The notes beneath the pieces are model-generated. The model ran no database searches. It was not told the DNA's origin and worked only from the letters and a program-made list of their open reading frames with translations. A program made the position numbers and the translations under genes. Below are positions 9,660 to 18,969 of a DNA stretch of 64,000 bases, piece by piece. Source of the DNA: an uncultured Rhizobiaceae bacterium (GTDB taxonomy: Bacteria > Pseudomonadota > Alphaproteobacteria > Rhizobiales > Rhizobiaceae); contig CATOTF010000001.1 of NCBI GenBank assembly GCA_951813045.1, positions 186,001 to 250,000 of the forward strand, read 5' to 3'. The first letter of the stretch is position 1; each line of letters begins with the position of its first letter.

Positions 9660-9743
9660 TTGTCATTGTCGTTTCAACGACAATCCAGAACCGCTTGTTC
9701 TAAGCTTACCGCTCTGGATCCCCGCTGTGTGCGAGGATGACAT
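9660..9743. repeat. Dispersed palindromic intergenic repeat, copy 2
   Basis: The left arm is TGTCATTGTCG/CGACAATCCAG and the right arm CTGGATCCCCGC followed by GCGAGGATGACA. The left half is nearly identical to copy 3 at 19669. It lies between the convergent aldo/keto reductase and PfkB kinase genes, where it may serve as a transcript end. Confidence 0.75.
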
Positions 9744-9767
9744 GGGAGAGCTTACAGACAGTTACAT

Positions 9768-10682
9768 TCAAACCGAGTCGGAAATAAGCGCCACCACAGA
9801 GCTCTGATTAACCTGACCACGTCGTTCTACGGGAGTAGAAACGTGCAATGCTGCTGCGGCGCTGGCGTAATTCAATGCTGTGTCCAGATCATCATTGCTC
9901 ACCATTTGGGCACACAGGGCGCCAACGAAAGTATCGCCCGCACCATGACTGGAAATAGACCTAACAGTGCGGGCGCTAATGTGCTTGGGAGCTTGTTTGT
10001 TCGCAATGAAGACCAACCCATCGGCACCCAAGGTCACGATGATTTCCGGACAGGCTAGGGTAGATTTATCGAGCGCAATAATCGCGTCTTCGTGGGAGCG
10101 AATCGATCTCTCAAACAGGGCCTCAGCCTCAACCCGATTGACGATCAACATGTCTATCAATCCCAATAGTGCGTCGGGCATTGTTCGCATCGGCGCTGCA
10201 TTGAGTATGGTCTTCGCGCCTATTTCACGCGCTTGCCGCGCCACGGCAATGTTCACCCGATCCGGTATTTCGTTTTGCAAAATAACGAGAGCCGTATCAT
10301 TGGGGAGTTTTACCACGCTTGCCTCAATTGCCTGATTAACTCCGCTGGCCACAACGGCACCGTATTCACCTGATGGTTCGACGATCGCAACGCTCATGCC
10401 GGACGCAGTGTTTTGGCTACGCATCACCTGGCTCGTCTCGACATCCGCCCGATGTAAATTGTCCAACAGGGCATCGGCAAAAAAGTCCTCCCCTACGGCC
10501 CCGGCAAAACATACTGTCGCACCGTGTTGGGCTGCTGCAATTGCCTGGTTTCCCCCTTTCCCGCCACAGACATATTTTACGTTGTTCCCCATCACCGTCT
10601 CGTCGCGGGCGGGCAGGTGAGGCGCTTTCAACACGATATCGTAGTGCAGTGACCCAACAACGAATATACTCTGTTTGGTCAT
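9768..10682 (-). CDS. PfkB-family carbohydrate kinase (ribokinase-like)
   Basis: A 304-residue ribokinase-fold enzyme. The N-terminal glycine pair region KYVCGGKGGNQAIAAAQHGA and the C-terminal anion-hole and catalytic Asp motif SSHGAGDTFVGAL are both intact. Family members phosphorylate sugars such as ribose, fructose, tagatose 6-phosphate and nucleosides; closeness to ribokinase is suggested by GGKGGNQA. The start overlaps the upstream TIM-barrel gene by four bases. It is the last gene of the Gfo/Idh/MocA - TIM barrel - PfkB operon. Substrate not determinable. Confidence 0.88.
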   Translation of the reverse strand: MTKQSIFVVGSLHYDIVLKAPHLPARDETVMGNNVKYVCGGKGGNQAIAAAQHGATVCFAGAVGEDFFADALLDNLHRADVETSQVMRSQNTASGMSVAIVEPSGEYGAVVASGVNQAIEASVVKLPNDTALVILQNEIPDRVNIAVARQAREIGAKTILNAAPMRTMPDALLGLIDMLIVNRVEAEALFERSIRSHEDAIIALDKSTLACPEIIVTLGADGLVFIANKQAPKHISARTVRSISSHGAGDTFVGALCAQMVSNDDLDTALNYASAAAALHVSTPVERRGQVNQSSVVALISDSV

Positions 10683-11662
10683 CGGTTGAACAATGCGGCC
10701 TGAACAATACGTTGGCTAAGCGGTGCGTTTTGCGCGGCAATGGCGGACGCAAGTTCTGCATTATTTGCAAGTTCTTCCGCAACCGACCACATCTGTTCAA
10801 CGGCGCGAATATTGGTGCGGGCTTCTTCAACCGGATCGAGGCCGGAATGGTCGGGAAACGTATCGAAGTAGATTGTCTTGTCATATTCCATGCGGATTAG
10901 CTCCACGAGCAGTTCGATGGTTTGGATCGGGTGGACGCTGCCCACCATCAGACCGTTATCCCATTTTCCGTATCCATCGTTGAGATGTACGCCTAGCAGT
11001 TTCGAATGCCGCGCGATGAGTGCTGCCGTATGGGCTGGCATTTCATCGGCATAAAGCACGTGGGCAAAATCAAGTGTGACGCCCAAATTAGGTGCATTGA
11101 TTTCCTTAATGGCCAGCAGTGTCGTGGCCACATCCGGCATCAGGGCGAAAGCGCGGGGTTCATTGGGTTTATACTCAATGGCGATATCGATATCGCGATT
11201 GTGGTGGACAACTTCATCCATCGCCGAGATTGTGTGGTCCCACATGGCTCCGTAGTTGCCCTGAAAGGAGTAATCAAACCCATCTTGACCCATCCACAAG
11301 GTCATGAGGTTGCCGCCCATTTCCGCCAGCGCGTCGAGCCCCTGTTTCGTGACATCAATTGCTGCCCGACGTACTTCTTTGTCGGGGTTGGTGAAGGCAC
11401 CAAGCTTAAATCCGGATTCGGTGTAATATCGCATCGCCAACCCGTTCAGTTTCATCCCCATGCCTTCCATGGCGTTGCGGAGCTTCGTTGGAGCCGCGTC
11501 CTGAAAATGATCCGGGTAATTCAAGTCAGCCGCATCTAGCCCCGCACTTGCCGCGCGTTCCAGTACATCAATTGTTGTGATGCGATTCTTGCCGGGCCAA
11601 TGAATATCAGCACCGATCTTAAAAGCGTTGAGGCGGGCGGCGTAATGTTTAGGAGGCGCCAA
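10679..11662 (-). CDS. Sugar phosphate isomerase/epimerase (xylose isomerase-like TIM barrel)
   Basis: A 327-residue AP-endonuclease-2/IolE-like TIM barrel. Conserved metal-ligand positions are suggested by DIAIEYKPNEPR (Glu), GVTLDFAHVLYA (Asp/His), LGVHLNDGYG (His/Asp) and DTFPDHSG. These proteins isomerise, epimerise or dehydrate sugars and cyclitols using divalent metal. The start codon is TTG, supported by GGAGAG five bases upstream. It overlaps the PfkB gene by four bases and lies 70 bases after the Gfo/Idh/MocA gene, so the three are probably co-transcribed. Confidence 0.83.
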   Translation of the reverse strand: MAPPKHYAARLNAFKIGADIHWPGKNRITTIDVLERAASAGLDAADLNYPDHFQDAAPTKLRNAMEGMGMKLNGLAMRYYTESGFKLGAFTNPDKEVRRAAIDVTKQGLDALAEMGGNLMTLWMGQDGFDYSFQGNYGAMWDHTISAMDEVVHHNRDIDIAIEYKPNEPRAFALMPDVATTLLAIKEINAPNLGVTLDFAHVLYADEMPAHTAALIARHSKLLGVHLNDGYGKWDNGLMVGSVHPIQTIELLVELIRMEYDKTIYFDTFPDHSGLDPVEEARTNIRAVEQMWSVAEELANNAELASAIAAQNAPLSQRIVQAALFNR

Positions 11663-11732
11663 TTTTCTCTCCGATATGGGAACGGTTAAATGCCAGCGTA
11701 AGACCTTTGTAACAAACGCGAAAGGTGTTGAT

Positions 11733-12809
11733 TTAATTGAGGTTGAGCTCGACGCCTTTCACCGCGTTTGCCTCATAACAGGCTTCCACAAGGGCCATAG
11801 TTTCAAACGCGTCATCAACGCTTGAGACGAGAAGGTCATCCTCTCCGGCGTCATATCGCTGGACATTGCTCATGGTGCCGATAAAGGCGTCAGGGAACCA
11901 TGTACCGTTGAGATCAAGCGATTGCCATTCGCCCCCATTGGCACAATGTAAAACTTCATCCGGTTCACCGTTGGGGTAGTCATAGAGAACGCCGAGTTTT
12001 ACCAATAAACAGCCTTCACTACCCTCTAGACGGAAACGCGCGATTTGGTGGTCATTCCCGCCCCGGTGATTGTGATTGATGTTCATAATCGCGCGCAGGT
12101 CTGGCCCGTAATCGAGAATCGCCGAGGTCCGGGTCTGGGCATAATCCGTGGAGCGTGGATCGCCCATTGTTCGGCAAAATACGCCGCGGGGGTTGCCCGC
12201 CAACGCACGGATCATGTCGAGGTAATGGATAGAGTGAACAGATATCTCCACCCGATCCATACCGAGTAAAAACGGGAAAAGATGCCATGGGGTGAAGATG
12301 TTCACCTGAACGTCAATTTCCAGTAGTTCACCAATCAGGCCTTGCCGGATGATATCTGTAGCGGCCAACATCATCGGGCTGAAACGCAGTTGGAAATTCA
12401 CAGCGGCTTTTAGGTTACGGGCAGCTGCTAGCTTGCGAATCTGGCGGGCTTCATCGAGATTGGAACCCATCGGTTTTTGAATGAGGACAGCGGCCCCTTC
12501 CGGCAGTTGGCCAAGAGTATTCGCAATTGCATCCGGTGGGATTGCAAGATCGTACACGACATCTGTACCGCTTTGTGATGCAGCGCTTCGCAGGTTTTCA
12601 AATACCGAAAGTATTTCCCATTCTTTCGCAAGTGCCTTTGATTGTTCAACATTCGTGTCAAAGATACCTTGAACCGGGAACCCGGCTTTTTGATACGCGG
12701 GTAAATGAGCATCGCGGACTATACCACCGGCACCAATCATGACAATTGGCTTTGGAGAAGCAGGCTTTGGCCAGCTTTGCTGAAATTTAATATCACTGAA
12801 TGCAGTCAT
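11733..12809 (-). CDS. Gfo/Idh/MocA family oxidoreductase
   Basis: A 358-residue NAD(P)-dependent oxidoreductase. The Rossmann start reads KPIVMIGAGGIVRDAHLPAY, followed by the family motif IQKPMGSNLDEARQI (catalytic Lys in the EKP-equivalent position, here QKP). These enzymes oxidise or reduce sugar and cyclitol hydroxyls. The start at 12809 is preferred; the open frame continues upstream to 12971 but that part would overlap the divergent amidohydrolase gene and has no family similarity. First gene of the operon ending at 9768. Confidence 0.87.
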   Translation of the reverse strand: MTAFSDIKFQQSWPKPASPKPIVMIGAGGIVRDAHLPAYQKAGFPVQGIFDTNVEQSKALAKEWEILSVFENLRSAASQSGTDVVYDLAIPPDAIANTLGQLPEGAAVLIQKPMGSNLDEARQIRKLAAARNLKAAVNFQLRFSPMMLAATDIIRQGLIGELLEIDVQVNIFTPWHLFPFLLGMDRVEISVHSIHYLDMIRALAGNPRGVFCRTMGDPRSTDYAQTRTSAILDYGPDLRAIMNINHNHRGGNDHQIARFRLEGSEGCLLVKLGVLYDYPNGEPDEVLHCANGGEWQSLDLNGTWFPDAFIGTMSNVQRYDAGEDDLLVSSVDDAFETMALVEACYEANAVKGVELNLN

Positions 12810-12889
12810 TTTTGATAGCGTTGCTCCTGCGTCTTGTAGCACTATAATAATTCCAGCTATCCGGTTGAATGCAAGCTGAAAGGTAGAAA

Positions 12890-13735
12890 ATGATTGAACT
12901 GCTCGATACCCACCAACACCTGCTTTATCGCGATGCGCTGAATTATGATTGGGCGGATGAATTGCCGGCATTGGCGGGTCGGGATTTTACCGTCGCTGAT
13001 TATCAAGGATTAACGCAGGATCGCGCCGTTGCCGCCAGTATTTTCATGGAAGTAGATGCCGCCGATTATCAGGCTGAAACACGGTTCATCAGCGAACTCG
13101 CGAAAGACGCCGACAATGGCATTGCTGGTCTAATTTCCTCGTGCCGACCGGAAACAGATACGGGTTTTGAAAATTGGATTGAGGAGTGTTCACAACTCCC
13201 CGTTGTTGGATATCGACGTATTCTTCACGAAGTTCCCGACGAGATGAGTGGGGCGGAAACCTTCCGGGCCAATGTTCGCAAGATTGGTACTCAGGGGAAA
13301 GTGTTCGACATGGTATTTCGCGCCGATCAACTGGGTATCGCCCGCGACCTCGCCGCCAGTTGTGATGACATGGTGCTCGTGCTCGACCATTGTGGTGTGC
13401 CCGATATCGCATCGGGAGAAATGGAAAATTGGAAGGAATCAATCCGAAAAATTGCCGAATTACCGCATGTTTTTGGCAAAATTTCCGGAATTTTGGCCTA
13501 TTGTTCGCAAAATTCGGCCAATTTTCGTGCTGTAAAACCCTATTTTGATCACATGATCGACAGTTTTACCCCTTCCCGATTGGTCTGGGGCAGTGATTGG
13601 CCGGTGGTCAATCTCAGGTCTGATCTACCGAATTGGATTGATATTTACCGTCAACTCATCGCCGATTTAAGCGTCGATGAACAGGTCGCCATTTCAAACG
13701 GCAATGCAAAGAAGATTTATGGCGTGAGCTATTAA
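12890..13735 (+). CDS. Amidohydrolase-2 family lactonase (fuconolactonase-like)
   Basis: A 281-residue metal-dependent hydrolase of the amidohydrolase-2 family. It begins with the metal motif DTHQHLLYRD and shows VLDHCGVPDI (His) and LVWGSDWPVVNL (catalytic Asp). The closest described relatives are L-fucono-/L-rhamnono-lactone hydrolases. It is divergent from the Gfo/Idh/MocA gene and may hydrolyse the lactone formed by the aldo/keto reductase at 8621; that link is inference. No sugar-acid dehydratase was found in the window, so the pathway is incomplete here. Confidence 0.83.
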   Translation: MIELLDTHQHLLYRDALNYDWADELPALAGRDFTVADYQGLTQDRAVAASIFMEVDAADYQAETRFISELAKDADNGIAGLISSCRPETDTGFENWIEECSQLPVVGYRRILHEVPDEMSGAETFRANVRKIGTQGKVFDMVFRADQLGIARDLAASCDDMVLVLDHCGVPDIASGEMENWKESIRKIAELPHVFGKISGILAYCSQNSANFRAVKPYFDHMIDSFTPSRLVWGSDWPVVNLRSDLPNWIDIYRQLIADLSVDEQVAISNGNAKKIYGVSY

Positions 13736-13788
13736 TCGTCGTAAAAATCAAGGTTGAGCGGTTCAATAGCCTGCGGAAAAGTGCAGGA

Positions 13789-14391
13789 TCAGCCTTCGAC
13801 AGATTCGCCCGGGTAAACACCCCAGAGTTTCTCATGCTCCACCCAGAATTTTACATCTTGAGCTTCAAGCTGGCACCATTTTTTTGTGCATTCTTCAACA
13901 TTGGCCATCAGACCGACCTGGAGTTGTACAATTGTTGCAGAATCCTGTCGGGCTGCGTATTTACCGTTCAACAGAAGGGTTTTGGCCGGTTTACCGAATC
14001 CGACTTCAGGTTTTTCCCAAGGGGCAATAATCGCTGTACGTTTGCTTGACAGGAGCGAATGTAAAACCCAGCCACTTGAGCCTTCGGAATCCCGAATACG
14101 GCGCCATTGATCAAATTCCTGAATAACTTCAACCGGTAAGCCAAGTTTTTTGTAGTGCCAGCTAATCGCGTATTTACGGCCGGGGCCGACACGCAGGTTC
14201 ACAGCAGGTGATTTGAGACTCACAAAACGGGGCAGAGGAAGTCCGGTTTCGCGACCATGGGTAATCGTGCCATCTGCGGCCTGAGCGTGAGGCGCGACCA
14301 CTCCCAGGCCGACCCCTGTAAAGATCAGCGCTGTTAACGCCAGATGGATCCTTTTTATGGAAAATAACTTACTGAATTTGCCGTGAACCAT
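13789..14391 (-). CDS. Secreted SH3-domain protein
   Basis: A 200-residue exported protein. The start at 14391 is chosen over 14424 because AGGGTAGGA lies just upstream. A hydrophobic signal segment (ALTALIFTGVGLGVVAPHAQA, minus its last residue) ends in a plausible signal peptidase I site. The mature part has two bacterial SH3-like modules (SPAVNLRVGPGRKYAISW and a later one around AARQDSATIVQLQVG) as in DUF1058 proteins. These are periplasmic proteins thought to bind peptidoglycan or partner proteins; no catalytic motif is present. It is a single gene, convergent with the amidohydrolase. Confidence 0.75.
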   Translation of the reverse strand: MVHGKFSKLFSIKRIHLALTALIFTGVGLGVVAPHAQAADGTITHGRETGLPLPRFVSLKSPAVNLRVGPGRKYAISWHYKKLGLPVEVIQEFDQWRRIRDSEGSSGWVLHSLLSSKRTAIIAPWEKPEVGFGKPAKTLLLNGKYAARQDSATIVQLQVGLMANVEECTKKWCQLEAQDVKFWVEHEKLWGVYPGESVEG

Positions 14392-14604
14392 TAATCCTAC
14401 CCTGCTCTTCTTTCCCGCCACCATAATCGATGCATTGCGTTCCGGTCTGGGTCTGCTAATAAACAGGGGCGTCCCAGAGGACTCGAAACGGTGAATCCAT
14501 AGTCACCGATCTCGGTTAATCCGACCTCAAGAGACAGGGTTAATAAAATCTTAGATGCGTGTATTGCGCAGGGTAATTTGATCAACAGGGGTGAACTGAT
14601 CTCA

Positions 14605-15603
14605 ATGACAGGTAAGAGACCGCACGTAGTTGTCACCCGCAAGTTGCCCGACGGTGTTGAAACGCGCATGCGTGAGTTGTTCAACACGGACTTGAACGTC
14701 GATGATATTCCGTTGACCCAACCGCAACTGGTAGCCGCTGTTAAACAGGCCGACGTTCTTGTTCCCACCGTTAGCGATAAAATAGATTCTGCGGTAATCG
14801 CCCAAGCCGGTGATCAATTGAAACTAATAGCGAATTTCGGAAACGGCACCGATAACATCGATATTGCTGCCGCGACTGAAAAAGGCATTACGGTCACGAA
14901 CACGCCACGTGTTCTCACCGATGATACAGCCGATATGATCCTGGCGATGATTCTGGCCGTGCCCCGTAGGCTGGTCGAGGGTGCCCAGATTATGGCCAAT
15001 CCAGATGGCTGGCCGGGCTGGTCTCCCAACTGGATGTTGGGGCGGCGGGTTACTGGAAAACGCCTCGGCATTATCGGCATGGGTCGCATCGGTTCAGCGG
15101 TGGCGCGTCGTGCAAAAGCTTTCGGTCTTGCGATACACTATCATAACCCAAGGCGTGTACATCCAGACCTTGAAGAGGAACTGGAAGCGACCCATTGGGA
15201 TAGTCTCGATCAGATGTTGGCTCGTATGGATATCATTTCGGTAAACTGCCCGTTTACACCCGCAACCTTCCACCTTTTATCAGAACGACGCATCAAACTG
15301 TTGCGCCCGGAGGCCTATGTGGTGAACGCGGCGCGAGGCGAGATTATCAACGAAAAAGCCTTGATTGATGCCCTTGATGCCGGGGCGATTTCCGGAGCGG
15401 CATTGGATGTGTTTGAAAAAGAACCGGCAGTATCGCCACGCATGCGTCAATTGTCTGAACAGGGGAAACTGGTCATGCTCCCTCACATGGGTTCAGCCAC
15501 CGTTGAAGGCCGCATGGAGATGGGGGATAAAGTGATTATCAACATTCGCACCGTCTTCGACGGGCATCGCCCACCGGACAGGGTGCTGCCAAACAAGGAT
15601 TAA
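14605..15603 (+). CDS. D-isomer-specific 2-hydroxyacid dehydrogenase (glyoxylate/hydroxypyruvate reductase-like)
   Basis: A 332-residue NAD(P)H-dependent dehydrogenase. The Rossmann motif is LGIIGMGRIGSAVARRAKAF, and the catalytic Arg, Glu and His lie in NAARGEIIN, LDVFEKEP and LPHMGSAT. It reduces 2-oxoacids such as glyoxylate or hydroxypyruvate, or acts in reverse, in the cytoplasm. The ATG at 14605 is preferred over an upstream TTG at 14578 because GGGGTGA lies about 11 bases before it. It appears to be a single-gene unit. Confidence 0.88.
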   Translation: MTGKRPHVVVTRKLPDGVETRMRELFNTDLNVDDIPLTQPQLVAAVKQADVLVPTVSDKIDSAVIAQAGDQLKLIANFGNGTDNIDIAAATEKGITVTNTPRVLTDDTADMILAMILAVPRRLVEGAQIMANPDGWPGWSPNWMLGRRVTGKRLGIIGMGRIGSAVARRAKAFGLAIHYHNPRRVHPDLEEELEATHWDSLDQMLARMDIISVNCPFTPATFHLLSERRIKLLRPEAYVVNAARGEIINEKALIDALDAGAISGAALDVFEKEPAVSPRMRQLSEQGKLVMLPHMGSATVEGRMEMGDKVIINIRTVFDGHRPPDRVLPNKD

Positions 15604-15857
15604 CCGGGTCACGAATGGTGCGCGCATGAGGAATTACTACCCGGTATTATTCTTCGGCATCTCACCGTTTGCTGACTATGCTCAGTGTGGTTGATGAGAT
15701 TTAGCGCGTGTTGCGCTTATTCGTCCAAACAAATGAGCTATAGAAATATCCGTTACCGGCCCCTTATAATAAAGCTCAAGCGCGTTTCAATGAACCTTGT
15801 TAAGCGAAATGCGCTGTAGGCCATGGGATAATTCTGGCGATAGACTCCATCATAAAC
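15604..15857. other. Intergenic region between the dehydrogenase and pnp genes
   Basis: About 250 bases between two convergent genes. Apart from the pnp terminator at its right end I see no gene, repeat or clear regulatory site. Confidence 0.6.
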
Positions 15858-15889
15858 AAAAAAGGGCGCCGCAGTTGCCTGCGAAGCCC
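15858..15889 (-). terminator. Rho-independent terminator of pnp
   Basis: Read on the minus strand, GGGC-tt-CGCAG pairs with CTGCG-gc-GCCC around a short loop, followed by six or more T. It begins 24 bases after the pnp stop codon. Confidence 0.85.
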
Positions 15890-15912
15890 TTGTAACTAAC
15901 CAGCGTTGGTTC

Positions 15913-18033
15913 TTATTCGTCGTCTTCAAATTCTTCGCCGCTTTCCTGATCGACGACTTTCATTGACAGGCGGACTTTGCCGCGGTCATCGAAGCCCATC
16001 AGTTTTACCCAGACTTTATCGCCTTCATTGACAACGTCTGTGGTTTTACCAACGCGCTCATCGGCCAGTTGCGAAATGTGGACGAGACCGTCTTTCGCGC
16101 CGAAGAAGTTTACGAACGCACCAAAGTCAACGGTTTTAACAACCGTACCCTGATAGATCGCGCCAACTTCCGGGTCGTCGGTGATGGAGCGGATCCATTT
16201 GACCGCAGCATCGATTTCCTTACCGGAAGAGGATGCCACTTTCACGGTGCCATCGTCTTCGATGTTCACTTTCGCGCCGGTTTTCTCAACGATCTCGCGA
16301 ATTACCTTACCGCCGGAACCGATGACTTCACGGATTTTGTCGGTTGGGATTTTGAAGCTTTCGATGCGTGGTGCAAATTCACCAAGCTCCGCACGACCTT
16401 CGGTCAATGCATGCGCCATTTCACCAAGGATGTGCTCACGGCCGTCTTTGGCCTGGGCCAGGGCGACTTTCATGATTTCTTCGGTGATACCGGTGATTTT
16501 AATGTCCATCTGCAGGGAGGTAATACCCTCAGCAGTACCGGCCACTTTAAAGTCCATGTCACCGAGGTGGTCTTCATCGCCCAAAATATCGGAAAGAACA
16601 GCGAAATCATCGCCCTCTTTGATCAGACCCATGGCGATACCGGCAACAGGTGCTTTTAATGGAACACCCGCATCCATGAACGCCAGTGATGTGCCGCAGA
16701 CGGTTGCCATGGAGGATGAACCGTTGGATTCCGTGATTTCGGAAACCGCACGCAAGGTATAAGGGAATTCTTCCTTCGACGGCAGAACCGCCCGAACGGC
16801 GCGCCATGCGAGCTTACCGTGGCCGATTTCACGGCGTGAGGTAAAGCCGATACGGCCCGTTTCACCCACTGAATAGGGGGGGAAATTATAATGCAGCAGG
16901 AAGTTTTCTTTGTAAGTCCCGGTCAGCGCGTCGATGAATTGTTCATCATCACCTGTACCGAGCGTTGCCACAACAATCGCCTGCGTTTCACCGCGGGTGA
17001 ACAGAGCAGAACCGTGGGTGCGGGGCAGAATACCAACTTCTGATTCAATCGCGCGAACGGTTGAAAGATCACGGCCATCAATACGTTTTTTGGTTTTGAT
17101 GATCGAACCGCGAACCACTTTCGCCTGTACCGATTTGAAAACTTCACCAAGCGTGTTGACCTCCCCCTCAGTTGATTCCTCTGACAGGAATTTTTCCTTG
17201 GCTTTGGTTTTAGCCGCATCAAGCTCCGCATAACGGTCTTGCTTGTCGGCAATCTTGTAAGCTTTTTCGATGTCCTTACCGACGAGTTTTTCAACGTCTT
17301 TCATCAGTTTGGAATTGTCAGCAGGCGTAAACTCGCGTGGCTCTTTAGCGCATTTTTCAGCCAGAGCAATAACCGCGTCAATGACCGGTTGGAACTCTTT
17401 ATGGCCGAACATGACAGCACCGAGCATCGTGTCTTCGGACAGGACCTGCGCTTCTGATTCAACCATCAGGACAGCGTCTTGCGTACCGGCGACAACCAGA
17501 TCGAGATCGCTTTCAGGCATTTCATCGATATTCGGGTTGAGGACATATTCACCGTCGATAAGGCCGACACGGGCACCACCGATTGGGCCCTGGAACGGCA
17601 CGCCGGAAAGGGTCAGTGCAGCCGATGTTGCGATCATCGCAACAATATCCGGGTTGTTTTCCATGTCGTGGGAAAGAACGGTACAGGTAACCTGCGTATC
17701 GTTCTTGTAGCCATCGGCAAACAGGGGACGGATTGGACGGTCGATCAGGCGGCAAACGAGGGTTTCGTTTTCTGATGGACGGGCTTCACGCTTAAAAAAG
17801 CCGCCGGGGATTTTACCCGCAGCATAGGCTTTTTCGATGTAGTTGACAGTAAGCGGGAAGAAATCGAGGCCGGGTTTCGGCTGAAATTGGGAAACGACGT
17901 TACACATAACAGTGGTTTCGCCGTAGGTAACAAGCACGGAGCCGTGGGCCTGACGGGCAACCTGGCCCGCTTCAAGCGTGAGCGGGCGTCCGCCCCATTC
18001 AATTTCGACGACGTGTTTTTCAAACATAGACAT
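15913..18033 (-). CDS. pnp: Polyribonucleotide nucleotidyltransferase (PNPase)
   Basis: A 706-residue 3'-5' phosphorolytic exoribonuclease, the catalytic partner of the degradosome. It has two RNase PH cores (about residues 10-230 and 310-540, with [19 protein letters not shown] in the second), a KH domain ([12 protein letters not shown], about 560-615) and an S1 domain (about 625-690, [20 protein letters not shown]), and ends in an acidic tail. The start at 18033 ([11 protein letters not shown]) has GAAGGAAA upstream; the open frame runs 40 codons further but without homology. It follows rpsO as in most bacteria, with a long leader between them. Confidence 0.97.
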   Translation of the reverse strand: MSMFEKHVVEIEWGGRPLTLEAGQVARQAHGSVLVTYGETTVMCNVVSQFQPKPGLDFFPLTVNYIEKAYAAGKIPGGFFKREARPSENETLVCRLIDRPIRPLFADGYKNDTQVTCTVLSHDMENNPDIVAMIATSAALTLSGVPFQGPIGGARVGLIDGEYVLNPNIDEMPESDLDLVVAGTQDAVLMVESEAQVLSEDTMLGAVMFGHKEFQPVIDAVIALAEKCAKEPREFTPADNSKLMKDVEKLVGKDIEKAYKIADKQDRYAELDAAKTKAKEKFLSEESTEGEVNTLGEVFKSVQAKVVRGSIIKTKKRIDGRDLSTVRAIESEVGILPRTHGSALFTRGETQAIVVATLGTGDDEQFIDALTGTYKENFLLHYNFPPYSVGETGRIGFTSRREIGHGKLAWRAVRAVLPSKEEFPYTLRAVSEITESNGSSSMATVCGTSLAFMDAGVPLKAPVAGIAMGLIKEGDDFAVLSDILGDEDHLGDMDFKVAGTAEGITSLQMDIKITGITEEIMKVALAQAKDGREHILGEMAHALTEGRAELGEFAPRIESFKIPTDKIREVIGSGGKVIREIVEKTGAKVNIEDDGTVKVASSSGKEIDAAVKWIRSITDDPEVGAIYQGTVVKTVDFGAFVNFFGAKDGLVHISQLADERVGKTTDVVNEGDKVWVKLMGFDDRGKVRLSMKVVDQESGEEFEDDE

Positions 18034-18503
18034 ATAGTTATTTTCCTTCGTGTGCGGCCGCACAGCGCCTATCGCTGTACGCACAAACCGCACGGGGTAT
18101 GCGTGGTCAGGTAATTTGATCAGGAATCGCGCAGAACCGCGCGGACATGCCACTTTATAAAACTGAAAAGGATTATGGCCTAAGCCATGTCACGGCTTTT
18201 GCCGCGTGATCCTTGCCTTTAATACGCGGTTCTTCCGCGTTCACATCAAAGGGCAAAAATCCCCTTCCATTTCGCCAGTTTGGCATTTGTCGAGGGCAAG
18301 ACAATAAGCGGCATCACTTGATCTAGCGGGGTTTCTTATGTTTTGGCTTACCGCCAAAAGGAAACACCTTGGTGTGATGCGTCTTATAATCCTGCCCCAT
18401 CCCTGTCAGAAACCTGACCGTACTGGTAAAGCACCCTATCAGGATGCTCGGGGTTACAAGCGGCGTGTTTCGAGAACCGAAATCGCCGCCCGATTTCATA
18501 AAG
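18034..18503 (-). promoter_or_regulatory. Long pnp leader between rpsO and pnp with two hairpins
   Basis: The 470 bases contain an exact stem ACGCGG-TTCTT-CCGCGT (18224-18240) and, next to it, an imperfect stem TCACGGC/GCCGCGTGA (18190-18209). Neither has a T-run. In E. coli the pnp leader forms a hairpin that RNase III cuts and PNPase then degrades to limit its own synthesis; these stems could play that role. A small open frame at 18323-18574 overlaps rpsO and is not considered a gene. Confidence 0.4.
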
Positions 18504-18773
18504 CTATCGGCGGATACCGAGGGCAGTAATGAGTTTTTTATAGCGCTCTTCGTCTTTACGCTTTGTATAATCAAGAAGCGAACGACGGGTTGCTACCATT
18601 TTCAATAGTCCACGGCGGGAATGATTATCCTTTTTGTGGCCTTTGAAATGCTCAGTTAGATTGTTGATCCGTTCCGTCAGGATTGCCACCTGCACTTCAG
18701 GGGAACCGGAATCGCCTTCATTTGTGGCATATTCCTTGATCAATTCTGCTTTACGCTCAGGCGTAATCGACAT
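18504..18773 (-). CDS. rpsO: 30S ribosomal protein S15
   Basis: An 89-residue protein, the standard S15 length, beginning [20 protein letters not shown] and ending [13 protein letters not shown]. It contains the 16S rRNA-binding segments [17 protein letters not shown] and [21 protein letters not shown]15 binds early to the central domain of 16S rRNA. The start at 18773 has AAGGAG upstream. It precedes pnp. The truB gene that often precedes rpsO is not adjacent here. Confidence 0.98.
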   Translation of the reverse strand: MSITPERKAELIKEYATNEGDSGSPEVQVAILTERINNLTEHFKGHKKDNHSRRGLLKMVATRRSLLDYTKRKDEERYKKLITALGIRR

Positions 18774-18969
18774 CGGGATACTCCTTAAAAATGTGGGTAA
18801 AAAGACGCCCGGGCCGGGATGTCGTCCAGCAAGGGCCGTGATGTGTTTATGAACACACGGGCGATATAGGGGGAAAGCTGGGAAATGGCAAGAGTGCAAA
18901 CTTAGGCAAAATATCTGATGGCCAGATTGATCAATCAGTCAGATATTTGGTGCTGCTTGCTACATTTCA

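Noticed and set aside
10373-10900. 175-residue plus-strand open frame opposite the PfkB and TIM-barrel genes
   Set aside because: Spans two clear minus-strand genes and has a low-complexity Arg/Pro/Ser-rich composition typical of antisense frames.
12810-12971. Upstream 54-codon extension of the Gfo/Idh/MocA gene
   Set aside because: It would overlap the divergent amidohydrolase gene and precedes the conserved Rossmann start; the ATG at 12809 is a better start.
16069-16762. Two overlapping plus-strand open frames inside pnp
   Set aside because: Antisense to pnp, whose protein sequence is unmistakable.
18323-18574. 83-residue minus-strand open frame overlapping the 3' end of rpsO
   Set aside because: It overlaps rpsO in another frame and has no ribosome-binding site or recognised family; more likely chance reading of the pnp leader.
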